A program made the translations under genes and the position numbers. Below are positions 11,467 to 23,142 of a stretch of DNA of 37,148 bases, one piece after another. The notes under the pieces are model-generated. The model worked only from the letters and a program-made list of their open reading frames with translations, made no database searches and was not told the origin of the DNA. Within the stretch, counting starts at the first letter, position 1, and every line of letters starts with the position of its first letter. The DNA comes from Acanthaster planci (taxonomy: Eukaryota > Echinodermata > Asteroidea > Valvatida > Acanthasteridae). The DNA is taken from assembly GCF_001949145.1 (NCBI RefSeq), contig NW_019091384.1:400374-437521 (forward strand), in the 5' to 3' direction.

Positions 11467-11772
11467 GCCAGAAAGGACAGAGGCGCATACTATAGTGCGC
11501 TTAGTCCGTGGCACCTTGAGAAACAGTAACATTACATTGCCCTTTTAACATTAGGAAAAGATGAGATCTTTCTGATGAGGTGTGATTATTCTAAATTGGC
11601 CTCTCTCCTCGTTTGCCAAATTAATGTGGCCTTAGCAAACTGCCATTCGCGTGATGTACAGTGAAAGGAATTTAGTTTCGCTTCCAAAAGGTTCTTTCAT
11701 TGTTAGCTAGGGAAGGAAATTCCTTTCATGGAATTTTCAGATAGGGGCTAGGACTACATGTATGCCATTCTG

Positions 11773-11778
11773 AATAAA
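11773..11778 (+). terminator. Candidate polyadenylation signal AATAAA for the Cys-rich gene
   Basis: This is the first AATAAA on the plus strand after the Cys-rich exon, 307 bp past the unspliced stop codon. It is only a candidate because the hexamer is common in AT-rich DNA. From here to about 14530 no gene is recognised. Confidence 0.3.
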
Positions 11779-12389
11779 AAAAGGAAAATGATTTGGCAAG
11801 GATTTATTGTAAAAAAAAAGGTAAGATGCACAAGTCTTAATGGATGGGTCAATGCCACTGTGCGTATAGGTTTAACCCATGATATGCTATCGCCAAGTAA
11901 AAAAAAATGAAATTGAAAAATATAACACAACAAAAATACCACTCGAACAAAACCTCATAAGCATGGTAAAGGGGGAACAATGCAAAATCCAACTAGCATG
12001 TTAAACTATAGGGCCAACGGCCGAATATTAATCACAAGAGAATGCCTGTCAAATTTTACAAGTTCTACTGAAGTTCTGCTGGAAGTCTAAATCAAATTAA
12101 ACATGAAGGGCGTTGACTAATCATACTTCACCCATCAAAGATCTTGTGAATCTCAGAATAATGTGATGACAGTAATTCCTGGCACAAAGTAGAGACATAC
12201 GTGCTTCAAAATACATCATTTACGTCTCCCATTTAAAAAATACTTGTTTTACAAACAAGGTATCATTATTTTTAAAAATCACACGAAAGCTATTCTGATG
12301 AGATTATTGTGATGTCAACGCCCTGGCGGATGATTGTTACCCGTTTTGTGGGGGGTGGAACTCTTCCCACACGCGCAGTAGGTAATTTC

Positions 12390-12560
12390 CATTGTGTGCT
12401 CAATGATGTTTTTATCTCCTTTTCCAGATGGCGATGTTAGTGGAAAGTAAAAATGGCCTGCTTCAAAAGCGACGCTTGGAAGGCGGGAGTTTGAATCACA
12501 CAAGCCTATAGATGGTTGAATCCATCTCCAAAACATATTTTTATCAGTCCCATCCCATAA
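12390..12560. repeat. Dispersed repeat, copy 2 (see 2430-2590)
   Basis: Direct-orientation partner of 2430-2590. The shared blocks include 'atgatgttttatct', 'ggcctgcttc', 'acgcttggaag' and 'ggttgaatccat'. The two copies are clearly diverged. Confidence 0.6.
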
Positions 12561-12840
12561 ATAAAGTACTTTGCGACTTTGCAATGGGCCGCCAGTTCGC
12601 TTCGCTTTTACGTTTGGTTATATGAACAAGCTTCATTACGGAATAACATCGCAAGGTACAGATTAAGCTCTTTTAAAATTTCATCCCAAATAAGTTATTT
12701 TTACTACTTCATGTACGTTATTCAGGTTTTCAGCTCAACTTTTTTCCCCTTCAAAATCATACCTATTGAGTGAAAACCCTGTGGTGCCATCGAGTATACT
12801 TTTTCGAAGTCCGATTTAGAGGGAATTTTTCTCCAACTTT

Positions 12841-13165
12841 ACAAGATACATTTTTCCAGTTCATTTGTTCGAGACATTTTTCTCCAGTTCTTTCTTTCAG
12901 ATCTATGCAATCGGTTTTACGAAATGTATTTTTTCAAGTTCATTTTTAGGAGACAAATTTTTTGAAGTTCTTTTTTATGAGTTTTATGGGGAAGTGTTTT
13001 GAGATGCAAATTCAAACTTATAACTTTAAATATATCTCTCTTGAAAATTAACTTGCAAAGATGTATCTCATAAAGACAATGTTTCTAAAAACAGATGCCG
13101 AAAGAACGAACTGGAGAAAATATATCGTGAAAATGAACTTTGTAAAAAATTGTTCCTGGTAAAAT
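12841..13165. repeat. Degenerate tandem repeat with an inverted partner
   Basis: From 12841 to about 12985 a unit like CATTTTTCTCCAGTTCTTT recurs about four times at roughly 30-50 bp spacing. The same unit appears in reverse orientation at about 13090-13160 (GAACGAACTGGAGAAAATAT and GAAAATGAACTTTG). The block is therefore a foldback built from short repeats, origin unknown. Confidence 0.5.
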
Positions 13166-14550
13166 GAGATGAAAACAAATCAAACTTTGGTAGGATGGTT
13201 TGCCATGTTTTACATACGTTGTTAATGAACCAGATCTTTAAAATGATTTCTGGAATAGGCATATTTGAGAATCAGCGTAAAAACGAATTTCGAAAACAAA
13301 AATTCCCGTTGGTACTACTGGGCCTTGGTACTCCTGTATTCCCTTCCCTTTCAGTAATGCCAGTGAATTTGAAGAAATCAAATATTTTGAAGACAGCAAT
13401 GGTGGAATTTTGAATGTATACTGCATGTACTTCGTTTCTTGTTGGGGACGATAGCAGTGTCATGAAAATAGTCATTAACGAGATTTTCAGAGCCATTTTA
13501 TCCAGTCACGGCATTAACTCGAAACTTCCATTATCGAGCATTCACATCTTTCGCTCGTCATACCGATTTCCTCCAAAATTTGTTTAACTCTGGATGTAGG
13601 AAAAAAATTGGTGGTGGTTGCAAGTCAGCTTAAAAAGTAGACTATGATCGAACACACAAAACAAACATGTAAACTTATACGAACGACAATAAATCCGAGA
13701 AATACGCCAAGATCCCAAATGCCTTTGAGAGGATTTGTATTTCATTTTACACGGTTCAGTGTCTTATTTACAAAATATGCACTCTCTCTGCATCAGGTAA
13801 CAACAAAAATGGCAGGTTACGTACTACCCACTCAAACATCAGTTTAGGAAAAATAAAGATAATTAACGCCACAAGCAGACACGGCTGTTATACATGTAGT
13901 TTGAAGTAAAGCAATAATTGTAGATGTATTTCACTAAGTTTTCGCCAAACTCTCATGGTAACAAAAAGAGATCGAGTGACTGGAAATTTCCTACCATACC
14001 CAAGTATTTGCAATGGTAAAATACAGACGGACAATTTTTCACCGAACGCTCGTGCCAACAAAATAACATATTGTGTGACTGGAATTTTCTTTTTTCATGG
14101 GCAGATATATTTGAGATAATAAATTACGGACGTGAAACAGACATGAGAAACACGATAAATCATCTCTACGTTTAAATGCCAACTACCACCACACCCACGA
14201 AATGAAATATGGCTCTTGCCCAACAAACTTGTCCAACTCAACCCAACCTACAACTTAACCCAAGAAACAATAGAAATTCAAAGAAAGAACGTGAGGTATT
14301 TCTATCTCTCGATTAACAGGCACAGCTATACCCACGTTAGCCCCTCTTATCTCCTTGCGTGCATTTTACACACACGCGTAATCCACAGTTTCTAACTGCA
14401 CACCTCTAAAGTGCGGTCAGTTCTCAGCGTGCATTTACTTGACAGGACGACCGTTGTATGTGAATTCAAAAGGAAATATGGAAATTAAAACTGACTGCCA
14501 AAGAAGGAAAAGTTACTAACCTTTTACAAACAAATACAAAGCAATGGGGG

Positions 14551-14556
14551 TTTATT
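14551..14556 (-). terminator. SRP14 polyadenylation signal
   Basis: Minus-strand AATAAA lies 153 bp after the SRP14 stop codon (14709-14711), giving a 3' UTR of about 170-180 nt. The position is typical. No alternative hexamer lies closer. Confidence 0.65.
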
Positions 14557-14708
14557 TAAATGCATTTTATAACTTAATTGAGTTAAACCGTTGGATGGGA
14601 ATAGGTTTTGGAAAGAGCCATGAATGCCCACTTTCCGTCAAGAGAAGAATGGACGACAGTTGCAGCGTTTCCGGTAATAGGAGTACAGCCTCCAATTATC
14701 AGCTTGCA

Positions 14709-17700
14709 TCATGTGGCCTTATTGGTCTTTGTCTTGGCTTTGGCATCTCGCTTCCCTCTCTTCTTGAGATTGTCCATGTTTGCCTTCAAGACATTGGCGT
14801 AGGCCTGTCAAAGAAGCAAAAGAAGCCAAACGAGATCTGGTAAGGACACTTTGAATCCTGCTCCCTCGGGTCCCCCATGCCTCGCGCAGTCAAGTCCTGT
14901 AACAAGTTAATGACAAATAACCACAAACTGCGTTTGCATGAACTTTGACAAAAGATTTCCCTTGTCATCTTTCATCATGCAACTACCGGCGGTCGTCATT
15001 CGGCAGAACCTAGGAGATCATTCTGAGCGGGAAACTGAACTGTTCTCTGACCTTGTGAAGGAAAAAATCAGTATAACCTTAATGCAAAAAAATAATAATA
15101 AATAGTTGAAACATAACAACACGACAATAACTCCCGAGTATCACAGTACAACGCAGTTTCTGTAACAATTGGCAAAAGGTTAGGGCAGATGGCATATCTT
15201 AGTCCAGGTGGTTACAATGAGAAAGCTTCACTTTGTTTACAGTCTGTTGAGGCCAATTAATTGTAGTAAATGAAAATATGCGCAAAAAGCCTACACAATT
15301 GACTTTGCACTCAAGGTCAGAACAAAATGAACCTCACGACGGCGGAATCTGCCCATCCTGTGCATTCCCACGTACTCTCATTACGAGTATCATTTTCTAT
15401 TTCTCGATTGAAGCTGTTGGGACTGGACCCTACGCACGTTTCGACACTAACACTTTCATAAAATGGGAACCACTGCAAGCGAAAAAATATCGGTTGGGGA
15501 CAGTGCATGAGGAAATCCATGGACCACAGTGTGTTGTATAAATATCGGTAACTACATGTATACACGGTTCAATGACATGTATATTATTATGAAAATAGTT
15601 TCAGTAAACTTTAATTGCGGATTAAGATCGCAGTGGACCCCTCCATGCGCCACAATAGGTCAAATCGTGTCCTTAATAAAGTGCCTTTTGATTATCCTTG
15701 TTTGGCGGGAAAAACCTCCCAACACGATGCCTAATCACATGAAGTCATGACGAAATTTATAAGCTATATATAAGAACAATTCACTCATTACAAATGTATA
15801 CCCCACGCACAGCAAACCTTCGATCACCAACCTCCAAAAATGTTAAACATTTTAAAACTGCGTTCCACATAATCTAACTTTGCTTCAAATGATGTAACTA
15901 CCTGTTCTACAAATAAGGACCAAATTTTGCAGTCCAGATATCAGATTGCAAACTTTGGTACAGAGGGGGATAAAAGACACGGCACGGGGCATAAACAGAA
16001 ACGCAGCAAACTAATTGATCGCAAAAACCTGCTTAATATTGCTGATGTACATAGCTTAGTCCGATCAATACAGCAGCGAGAGAAAATTATCGCAAACTGA
16101 CATCGTGATATCCATGGCGACAGCCACTTCAGAAAAACAAGATAAGTCAATACTTCAACAGATGTTTAGATGTGACGCCGTCATCAATCGATTGGACAAA
16201 TTCCATTCTAAAACCACAAGAAAGTCGGTACATTCCCAAACACATGCAATCAAATTTCGCTGATTGATTTTGAACATGTTTCTTTACATGTACACTGAAG
16301 GCTATAAAACTTGCAGTTTGGAAAGAAAATATATACCCTCACATATGCCACTAAGTAAAGAATATATGCTTTTTTTTTTAAAGTAAACTGCTTGTCGTTG
16401 CATAGAGCCGTACCCGAGATCAGACACTAGTGTACATGTACAAAGGCCTTATTTAAGACAGTTTGGCCAATCTAATTGGTCGACAGCCTGTCATGTGGCA
16501 GGTCATAAAAGTATGATCAAGCACCGGCTGGCTGTACCCCACTTCACGCAGTACGCGCCATCTCCATAAAGCCTGATTTCCATATGCATGTAGACGTGAA
16601 GAAGCAGAGACGAACGGAAGAGACGGTGCCCACAAATGGTCAAAATGGCGTCCGAAACTCCTTGATTTTTGCGGAAAATACCCTTTTAGATTGACTGTGC
16701 CTCGTCTTAATGCCAAACCTGTACTCCAGTTTCATGCATTTCGTTGATGGTCAGCTATTTAGTGGATCTTAAGGGTGTAATTAAGGAGAAAAGCGAGAGG
16801 GACATCGTTGCACATCAATCATGCTAGCATGCATGTTTTATATGGGGATACCACGGCCACTTGACGTAGACAGTCGGCAAAGTTGAACCTGGCTCAATTT
16901 TGCCGATCCGTCAGGGGCTGGTTTGCGTTTGTCTGCGTTGTCGGCGACACCTCCGTTTGGCATGTTTCCAAATGTCTGCGTTGCCGTTTGGGTCTTGATT
17001 GCGTTACCCTCGGCGTTTCTGACGTCGATAATATCGACGTTTCCAGATTATGGAACCCGGGCTTAACAAAATTGTTAACGACCAGTTGGGAGAGGCACAT
17101 ACCAAACTTGGCTGGAGGAGTGTTCGAAAAAATGAAGTAAACAATGGTGAACAAAATCGTTGGATACTTCTAATTAAAAACTTGTTTTGACTGGTGATTC
17201 AAAAGGTATTTATGAAGGAAAATAAATATGTGCTTTGCCGATCTGTAAAAACGTTCGGCTCAGGAAAAGGGACGCTGACAATGTCTCTCCCCTTCGGCTC
17301 GGGCAATATCACCATCCATTCTCCCAACCGGCCAAGCGCACGCATGCTTAGGCCTACTCCCTTGGTCATACACTTTTGCAACACTCAGTAAACTGACAAG
17401 AATGGAAAATGAGATCCCTGACACGGTAGGGGCAGAATGCAACGGACAAGAGATTTTATGGGAAAACTTGGGACACTCGGGCGCAAATGACAATCGGGGC
17501 GGTGAAAACGGTTCGTGGAAACAGATGATGAAAGAAAGAAATATTCGGGCTCAGCACGGAATGCTCGGGCTGTCTCGGGACCTTATCCACTATCCTGACC
17601 CGGTCTTAACGTTTTAGACCGGCCAAACACGTACATGTATTTATTCCCTAGTTACAATATTCCCATATCGACTATTATCTTGCTTGTGTCTTCATAGCCT

Positions 17701-20700
17701 CATTTTGTAAATGAACCTAACTTGGTTGAGAGTTCTGATTTGTGCCTGGAAAATACAAATCTGGCAACACGCCTCCTCCAGAATACTTCATCAGCTTTCA
17801 ACCGTTACCGTACCTGGCGCTTCGCCAGCAATGACCGATTTGTTAACATCTTTGTTTTGAATGGCGACTCTTCATGTAAAAATCGAATGAAATACAGGTG
17901 CAGATTTAGTTGACCTGGTTAGCTGTTCCCATTACCTAGTATTACGCATGGTTCACTGTTTCGCATTCCCAATAGTCATGTGGACGTCTTGTGACACCAT
18001 TTTCAGGCTGGTACACGTGCGAACAGCTGAGCTTGCCAAATTTAAGTAACGCGCAAAACGCAAATAGAAATGTGCACAATGTCAAAGCATGTAAACCCGG
18101 AAAGCCTACATCTGAAGCAAGATATAGGACGGAGAGAACCCCCCCCCTTCACCTTTGTGTTGGTCAGGAATTCTTTTCAGACAACAGTCCAGAGTGTCTA
18201 ATTAGGTTTGGACATTTAGAGGGGTATCCCTCTGTTCCTTATCTTGCCGGGCATAGATTGCAAAGTGAGGGATGCATGAATTCTCAGTCCAAATTCTGGT
18301 GACAAGAGAGCACTTCGCAATATCGCAAATACACAACAGCCGTCCCACGATCAAGACCAGGTTCCAAAACAGACTCGCCCGCCAAGTAATTAGTCACTAA
18401 TGTACTCTGAACTGGATCACCACGTACTGCTAAATCTACTCGCTAGCAAACTCCAGCATTTTTCGCCAGAAACTACATTTATAAATTAGTAGGCTTTCAT
18501 TTGCCAGGAAGGATTAGGATTGGTTTACGGAAATTCACATTACAGTGTGGAGTGTGGATCTTATCATTTCCCCAGAAAAAAAAGGGAACAAGTGCTGTGA
18601 ACCGAAAGTGGTGAACCTACTTAAGTTTCTTCTTTCCTGTTTTCAATAGACCAGATGAGCCCAGTAAGTCACATGACATATAATGGGTATCAAACATCAA
18701 CAAACATGGGTGTCCCCAATAGCAAAGTGTGTCATAATTATCATTAACCGAAAATGAAGCTAACGGTCGGTCAAGTACTCAGACTACTGAGGTGCTGAGT
18801 TCTATACCAAAAATAGGCTTATGGGAGGATGCCACGTTTTTTGATATGTTATACCCCAGGCTTGGAAATCTGTACTAATGTTGAAAGAGACACTCATGCT
18901 TAAGAATAATTTTTCCGATGTTTTAAGGAAAAGGCAAATGAAAAAGCAGAAAATATAAACTGTTGCCATCCTAAAAACAATTGACGAATTGAAGGGAAAA
19001 ATGCAATATTGATATGTACGTAGGACTCTCCAATGAAAAGTTCAATCAACATGGTGCACTGGAATTGCCTTGCATATTTTACCTAACAAATCAATACGGC
19101 ACAATGCAAAATGAATAGGAGTAACAATGCACGAATATCTTGCCTGATGATGTGAGATCCATTATGATTTTAGAGGTTTTCCGATGACAAGAGTGAAAAA
19201 AGTGCTAAAGCTGAAAAAAAAATCGTTGAAATTCGTGCCCTGTACATTTTCAATTGGCTGCTCAAGCTTGTTGGCTCCACTTGCCATTTACGCCCATGTA
19301 CACGTAAATTAGAATTTATTAGTGGGCTGGTCTACTTCTTAGGTCGACATTGTCCCTCCAGTGCAACCCTTGCAACTACATCTAAACCATTACCCGTTCT
19401 AAATACATCTTTGACATGTCAGACATAAAGGTCTCTGATCAAACAAACGTCCAGAAGGTTTTGCCATGATTTTAGCATATTTTACACCCTGTGCACAGAG
19501 TATCATTACACAGTGCATGCATGTACATCATGGGTGTCAATGTAAATCTCTTGGGGTATGTTTCTGGGTAAATTCAAGGGAGTAAAGAAAAAACATACTT
19601 GATGTCTCTGCCTACCCGTACATCAAAGCAAACATCAATCTGTTCACAACAGAACAACATTACAAAGTGGTATTTAACAAATGCAACTGGATGAAACAGG
19701 TTTTGAGAAAGCAGCAATCTTTCTGAAGAGTTGTGCGGTTCTCAGAAGAATCAGGTATTGAAATCTCATTCTAATATAACAGAATCCCCAAAGTGGCAAG
19801 TGCCGCAGAGGTTTGATCAACAACAGAAGGTCAAATCAGAAATAACTAGTTGGGATTCAAAGAGAAGTGTCAATTCCTAGCAGATGTTTGGTATGTGACT
19901 GTCTTTGTTTAACTGATGTAGCAACATACTCATCGACTCACCATTTGGAATTTTGTGACATCTTTTGAACTAATCTGTAGAGAAAAAAAAAGGATTATGA
20001 TAGTGTTAAAGTCATGACCAAATACCAGCATGTGCCAATGCACCTTTGTAGAGTGGAAATATACCATAAACGGTTTAAACTTTCTGACAAGGCCCACAAC
20101 ACTTTTCCTATGCCCAAACCATCAGCATTATTATGTAATCATTCTTGTAATTCTGATAAATTTATTTACCTACACATTCAAATCTTCAGTTTTACTGAAT
20201 TATTTTACAAAAAATCAGACACTGTTCCCTACCACTGTGCTGAGTTTCTTCTTGCCATTGGTAGCACGGAAGAGACATTTGTGTTCTGAATGTTCAGAAA
20301 TCAATGTCCTCTTTGTGTGTCTGGGTTGAGGCTTTGTCTGTCCATAATCTGAAAATAAGAGTGTAATTGTGAAATGAGAACAAATAATACAGGCTTGTTC
20401 TTTCACCTAACAGTCCTCCATAATTTCAGAAGCCTTTGGAACTCACATTAGGTCAATGGGAGACTGTGACACGCTTGGTGGTTGAAAAGATAGACATCCC
20501 ACAGGGGTCCGTCCAATGTTGTTTACTATGCAATTATTGTTTGGTTGAAGTTATAAATGTGTGCATGCTCAAACTCAGAACTGTAAACAACAGCGGACTG
20601 ATAATATGGGACTAGTATGTTTGTCACTCACCAGTGCCTCAAAAATTTATTTTAGGTTGAAGTCACTCAGAATCAAACAAAATTGGCAGGGGAGAATTAA

Positions 20701-22796
20701 TATTTAATATTTCATGAATTAGACTTTGCTATCTCATCCACATTGAACTAAAGGTGCAAAAGTTTAATGTATAGTACACCTATTTCTGGCTATCAATCCT
20801 GGTTATGTGGGTTCACCCATCAGCTTATCCACTAGTGTTCGATACTTGTGCACATGCAAATTCTGAAGGATACTACCCAATTGGGTACTATATATTCACA
20901 TTTTTTGACTGGTTCCAGTGCTGCTGTAAAACCTGAAAAGCTTCTTCAATGCACATGGATGGGCTTAATTCTGTAATTTGTGCAGCATGCCGTTGTTAAG
21001 CCAAAAAACATGATGTGCCATAAATAACTAACAGGTATTTAGTCTTTTGCAGTTTTCATGTTTGTTTTAATCTCGGCAACATTCAAGGTTTTAAGCACTG
21101 TATATCAAGTGTTGTTTTTCGTTAAAATTTAGTTGCAGGATACAGCAGAGTGACTGCATGCCAAAGTAGTTCTAGTCTGGCATGCAAATTGTAGCAAGAG
21201 CTGCTCTGGGCTATCTAATCATGGTTCCTTGGTTGCCCTGTGGGCTCATGAAAAAATAATTCCCCTTCCTGTTTAAATTCACATCAAAATGCCTGGTACA
21301 TGTAATGTTTTCAGTATTACATGAATATTGGATCAACACAAATTGAGTAAACATGATTTTTTTTTGTCTTTCCGGCACGATAGCTTGCATGCACGATACA
21401 CTCCTACACTCATTTAGACATGGTCGGGCGATAGTAGGGGCCAAGTACCTTCCATAGGCTTTTGCTTTCATTAATTCATTTAATTCAAAATAGCTCGTAC
21501 CCCGAATCAAAATCCTCTGAATTCACCTCCAAAATGGTCCTTAAACTGTCTAATGGACCTGGCTATGGACCGAGTGAGAATCGCGGATTCCAATAATAGT
21601 GGTAAGGTTTACTCACATTTGGGGAGAAAAGAGAAATTTCCCCTTCAAATCGGAAATTGTCTTGTGGTCGAGCTCAATGTTGCCATCTTGTTCATGGCAC
21701 GCTGGCCTAGCGGACCATTCACAAAAAGCATGCCGTGTCGGAAAATGTGTGCCAGTGACTGATTCCTGAGCACCGCAATGTCCGGTACCGGTAACTGTGA
21801 TCACATTGAAACTGTACATCGTGGCGCTCAGGGAACATTCATTGGTGCACAGTGCCAACATAGCATGCTTTCTCTGTATGGACGGTCCGCTAGGGGGGCG
21901 CGCCGTGACATCAACGTACAGGACATCAACATATAGTTCACATTGCTATTTGAGGAAAGATGGTGTCTCTGAGCTCGTTGACAAGACTGTGTCCGATTTG
22001 AAGGGGAAATTTCCCTTTCCTTCCCACATGTGAGTAAACCATATAGTCATTATTGGAATCTCTGATTCTCACTTAATCCACAGACAGGTGCATTAGAAAT
22101 TTGAAGGACAGTTTTAGGGGTGAATTCGGAGGATTTTGCCTCGGGGGTTCGAGCCATTTTGAGTGAAATGAATTAATGGAAGCAAAAGTGTATGAAAGGT
22201 ACTTAGACCCTAATCACCCAATGATGTCCAATTTCCAAATGTTAAAAAAAGGCAATTTATATTTTGTAGGGTCCAACTCCAAGTTACTTGGAGCAGATAA
22301 TGGATAACTAAAATATAGCCCCACTAGTGTGGCACGGACTCACACTCCTGAAGGATGGATCGGGAGTGAGAGTCCATGCCACACTAGTGGGGCTAACTAA
22401 GATACTCTTGACAGTTTAGCCCAGACAAGTGAGTTACAGAGCAAACCGGTTAGCACAAGCAAGGTCCGATCAAACTAAAATTTAAAATATGTAACTAAAG
22501 GTCTAGTAAAAACGACTTGAAATCCACCCCTCTGATCCGTCTGAGAAACTTAAAGAGTTACAAAGTGACGTTGGCGGCGCACTCAACTTACACTGTTTCA
22601 TTGTGATATTGATCGACCCAGAAGTTCTCGTTTTCTGGAAAAGTCGCGTCAGTTCCGTCAAAAACTGAAACAAAATAATACGGTTGAAGTTACAAATAAT
22701 CTAAATGTTATGAATTGATTGATTTAAACGTCTTTCATAGAGAGAAATTAAGGTAAATGTGCTTAAATGTACCGTGTCATTGTCGAGGAGAACCAT
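14709..22796 (-). CDS. SRP14: Signal recognition particle 14 kDa protein
   Basis: SRP14 pairs with SRP9 and binds the Alu domain of SRP RNA in the cytoplasm, where the pair slows translation elongation while the ribosome is targeted to the ER. There are five coding exons (minus strand): 22773-22796, 22592-22664, 20233-20348, 19942-19974 and 14709-14804. Together they give 342 nt and 113 residues. Exon 1 encodes MVLLDNDT; exon 2 FLTELTRLFQKTRTSGS and on to ITMKQ; exon 3 YYGQTKPQP to CLFRATNGKKKLSTV; exon 4 ISSKDVTKFQM; exon 5 AYANVLKANMDNLKKR plus a basic Lys/Thr tail. Each block aligns without gaps with animal SRP14, and all phases agree. Acceptors are AG and donors GT; the exon 1 donor (ACG/gtacat) is weak. 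The protein lacks the Ala-rich tail of the 136-residue human protein, as in many invertebrates. Exon 4 is only 33 nt. Intron 4 is 5.1 kb and holds further repeats. Assignment is secure. Confidence 0.97.
16569..17066. mobile_element. Possible ~500-bp MITE with AAGCCYG...TTCCAT ends
   Basis: The left end AAGCCTGATTTCCATATG and the reverse complement of the right end (AAGCCCGGGTTCCATAATC) form an imperfect inverted repeat of about 18 bp. The interior has alternating ACG-rich motifs and a 19-bp near-perfect palindrome, ACGTCGATAATATCGACGT (17022-17040). It lies in SRP14 intron 4. Family unknown. Confidence 0.4.
18050..18260. repeat. Partial second copy of the hAT-like element interior
   Basis: It shares GGAATTCTTTTCAGACA, GAGAGAACCCCCCCC, TTTGTGTTGGTCA and ATCCCTCTG/CACCCCTCTG blocks, in order, with 6770-6925. 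The diagnostic hAT ends are missing, so it is truncated or diverged. A 103-codon open frame over it is incidental. It lies in SRP14 intron 4. Confidence 0.65.
21412..22233. mobile_element. 822-bp near-complete palindromic (foldback) element, family C
   Basis: The left half (21412-21785) and the right half (about 21795-22233) are reverse complements along almost their whole length. Matching blocks include ATTCCAATAAT, GGTTTACTCACAT, TTTCCCCTTCAAATCGGA, CCTAGCGGACC and AAGCATGC, with scattered substitutions. The right arm carries about 50 extra bases (near 21905-21955). The centre is a perfect 10-bp palindrome, CCGGTACCGG (21782-21791). No transposase is present. Open frames on the two strands look alike only because the arms are mirror images. 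It lies within SRP14 intron 2. Confidence 0.8.
22316..22395. repeat. Strong hairpin, 34-bp arms and 12-nt loop
   Basis: The left arm (22316-22349) begins TAGCCCCACTAGTGTGGCA. The right arm (22362-22395) ends TGCCACACTAGTGGGGCTA. The arms differ at only about three positions over 34 bp. A second, smaller hairpin, CTCCAAG-TTA-CTTGGAG, lies just before it at 22277-22293. Both are in SRP14 intron 2, about 80 bp beyond the palindromic element. Probably a tiny foldback transposon; no mature small-RNA evidence can be seen from sequence. Confidence 0.8.
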
Positions 22797-23142
22797 GTTG
22801 ATAAATAGTCTGTGCCCAGGACAAACTCTCATATGTGTAAAGAAGTACTAACACTGGGAACGAGACAAATTTTTGCCAGACTTCAACACACCGAGACGTT
22901 CATAATAAAGCCTACCATTGGGATATTTCTTTCATCTTTCACAGAATTGGCCAATGGAAACCTTCAACAAAGTTGAAAAACAGCTTCCTTCCCATCATGC
23001 ATTTTCCGACGACTATTTTATGTATTTTATGGAGTAGGTAAATAAGAAGTGGCACAAAAAAACGCTTCATGAGTTGAGAAGTTGGCGAAACGTGCTTAAA
23101 ACTTGTAGTTGTACTATTTGTGAATAAGCGGAGATTTGTAAA
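22797..23142. promoter_or_regulatory. Bidirectional promoter between SRP14 and SAE1
   Basis: Only 346 bp separate the two divergent start codons. Near the middle is ATTGGCCAAT (22946-22955), a fused pair of CCAAT boxes facing both ways, and another reverse CCAAT box (ATTGG) is at 22917-22921. CCAAT boxes are bound by NF-Y and are usual in divergent housekeeping promoters. No TATA box stands out at a suitable distance for either gene. Both initiator codons have A at -3, and an in-frame TAA at 23125-23127 precedes the SAE1 ATG. Confidence 0.75.

Noticed and set aside
13486-13632. Alternative downstream exon for the Cys-rich gene after gattttcag, in compatible phase, ending in a stop.
   Set aside because: An open run of about 46 codons is not unusual by chance, and nothing favours it over the 11555-11664 candidate.
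17991-18302. 103-codon frame preceded by an acceptor-like ttttcag whose phase would fit after the Cys-rich exon.
   Set aside because: Most of it is a copy of the hAT-like repeat interior (6770-6925), and it lies within SRP14 on the opposite strand.
21553-22033. Opposite-strand frames both ending in a similar SDLKGKF peptide, which could suggest a duplicated small gene.
   Set aside because: The similarity follows from the arms of the palindrome being reverse complements; no independent coding signal is present.
22140-22160. GGTTCGAGCC, a B-box-like motif.
   Set aside because: No A box at a suitable distance; it lies within the palindromic element.
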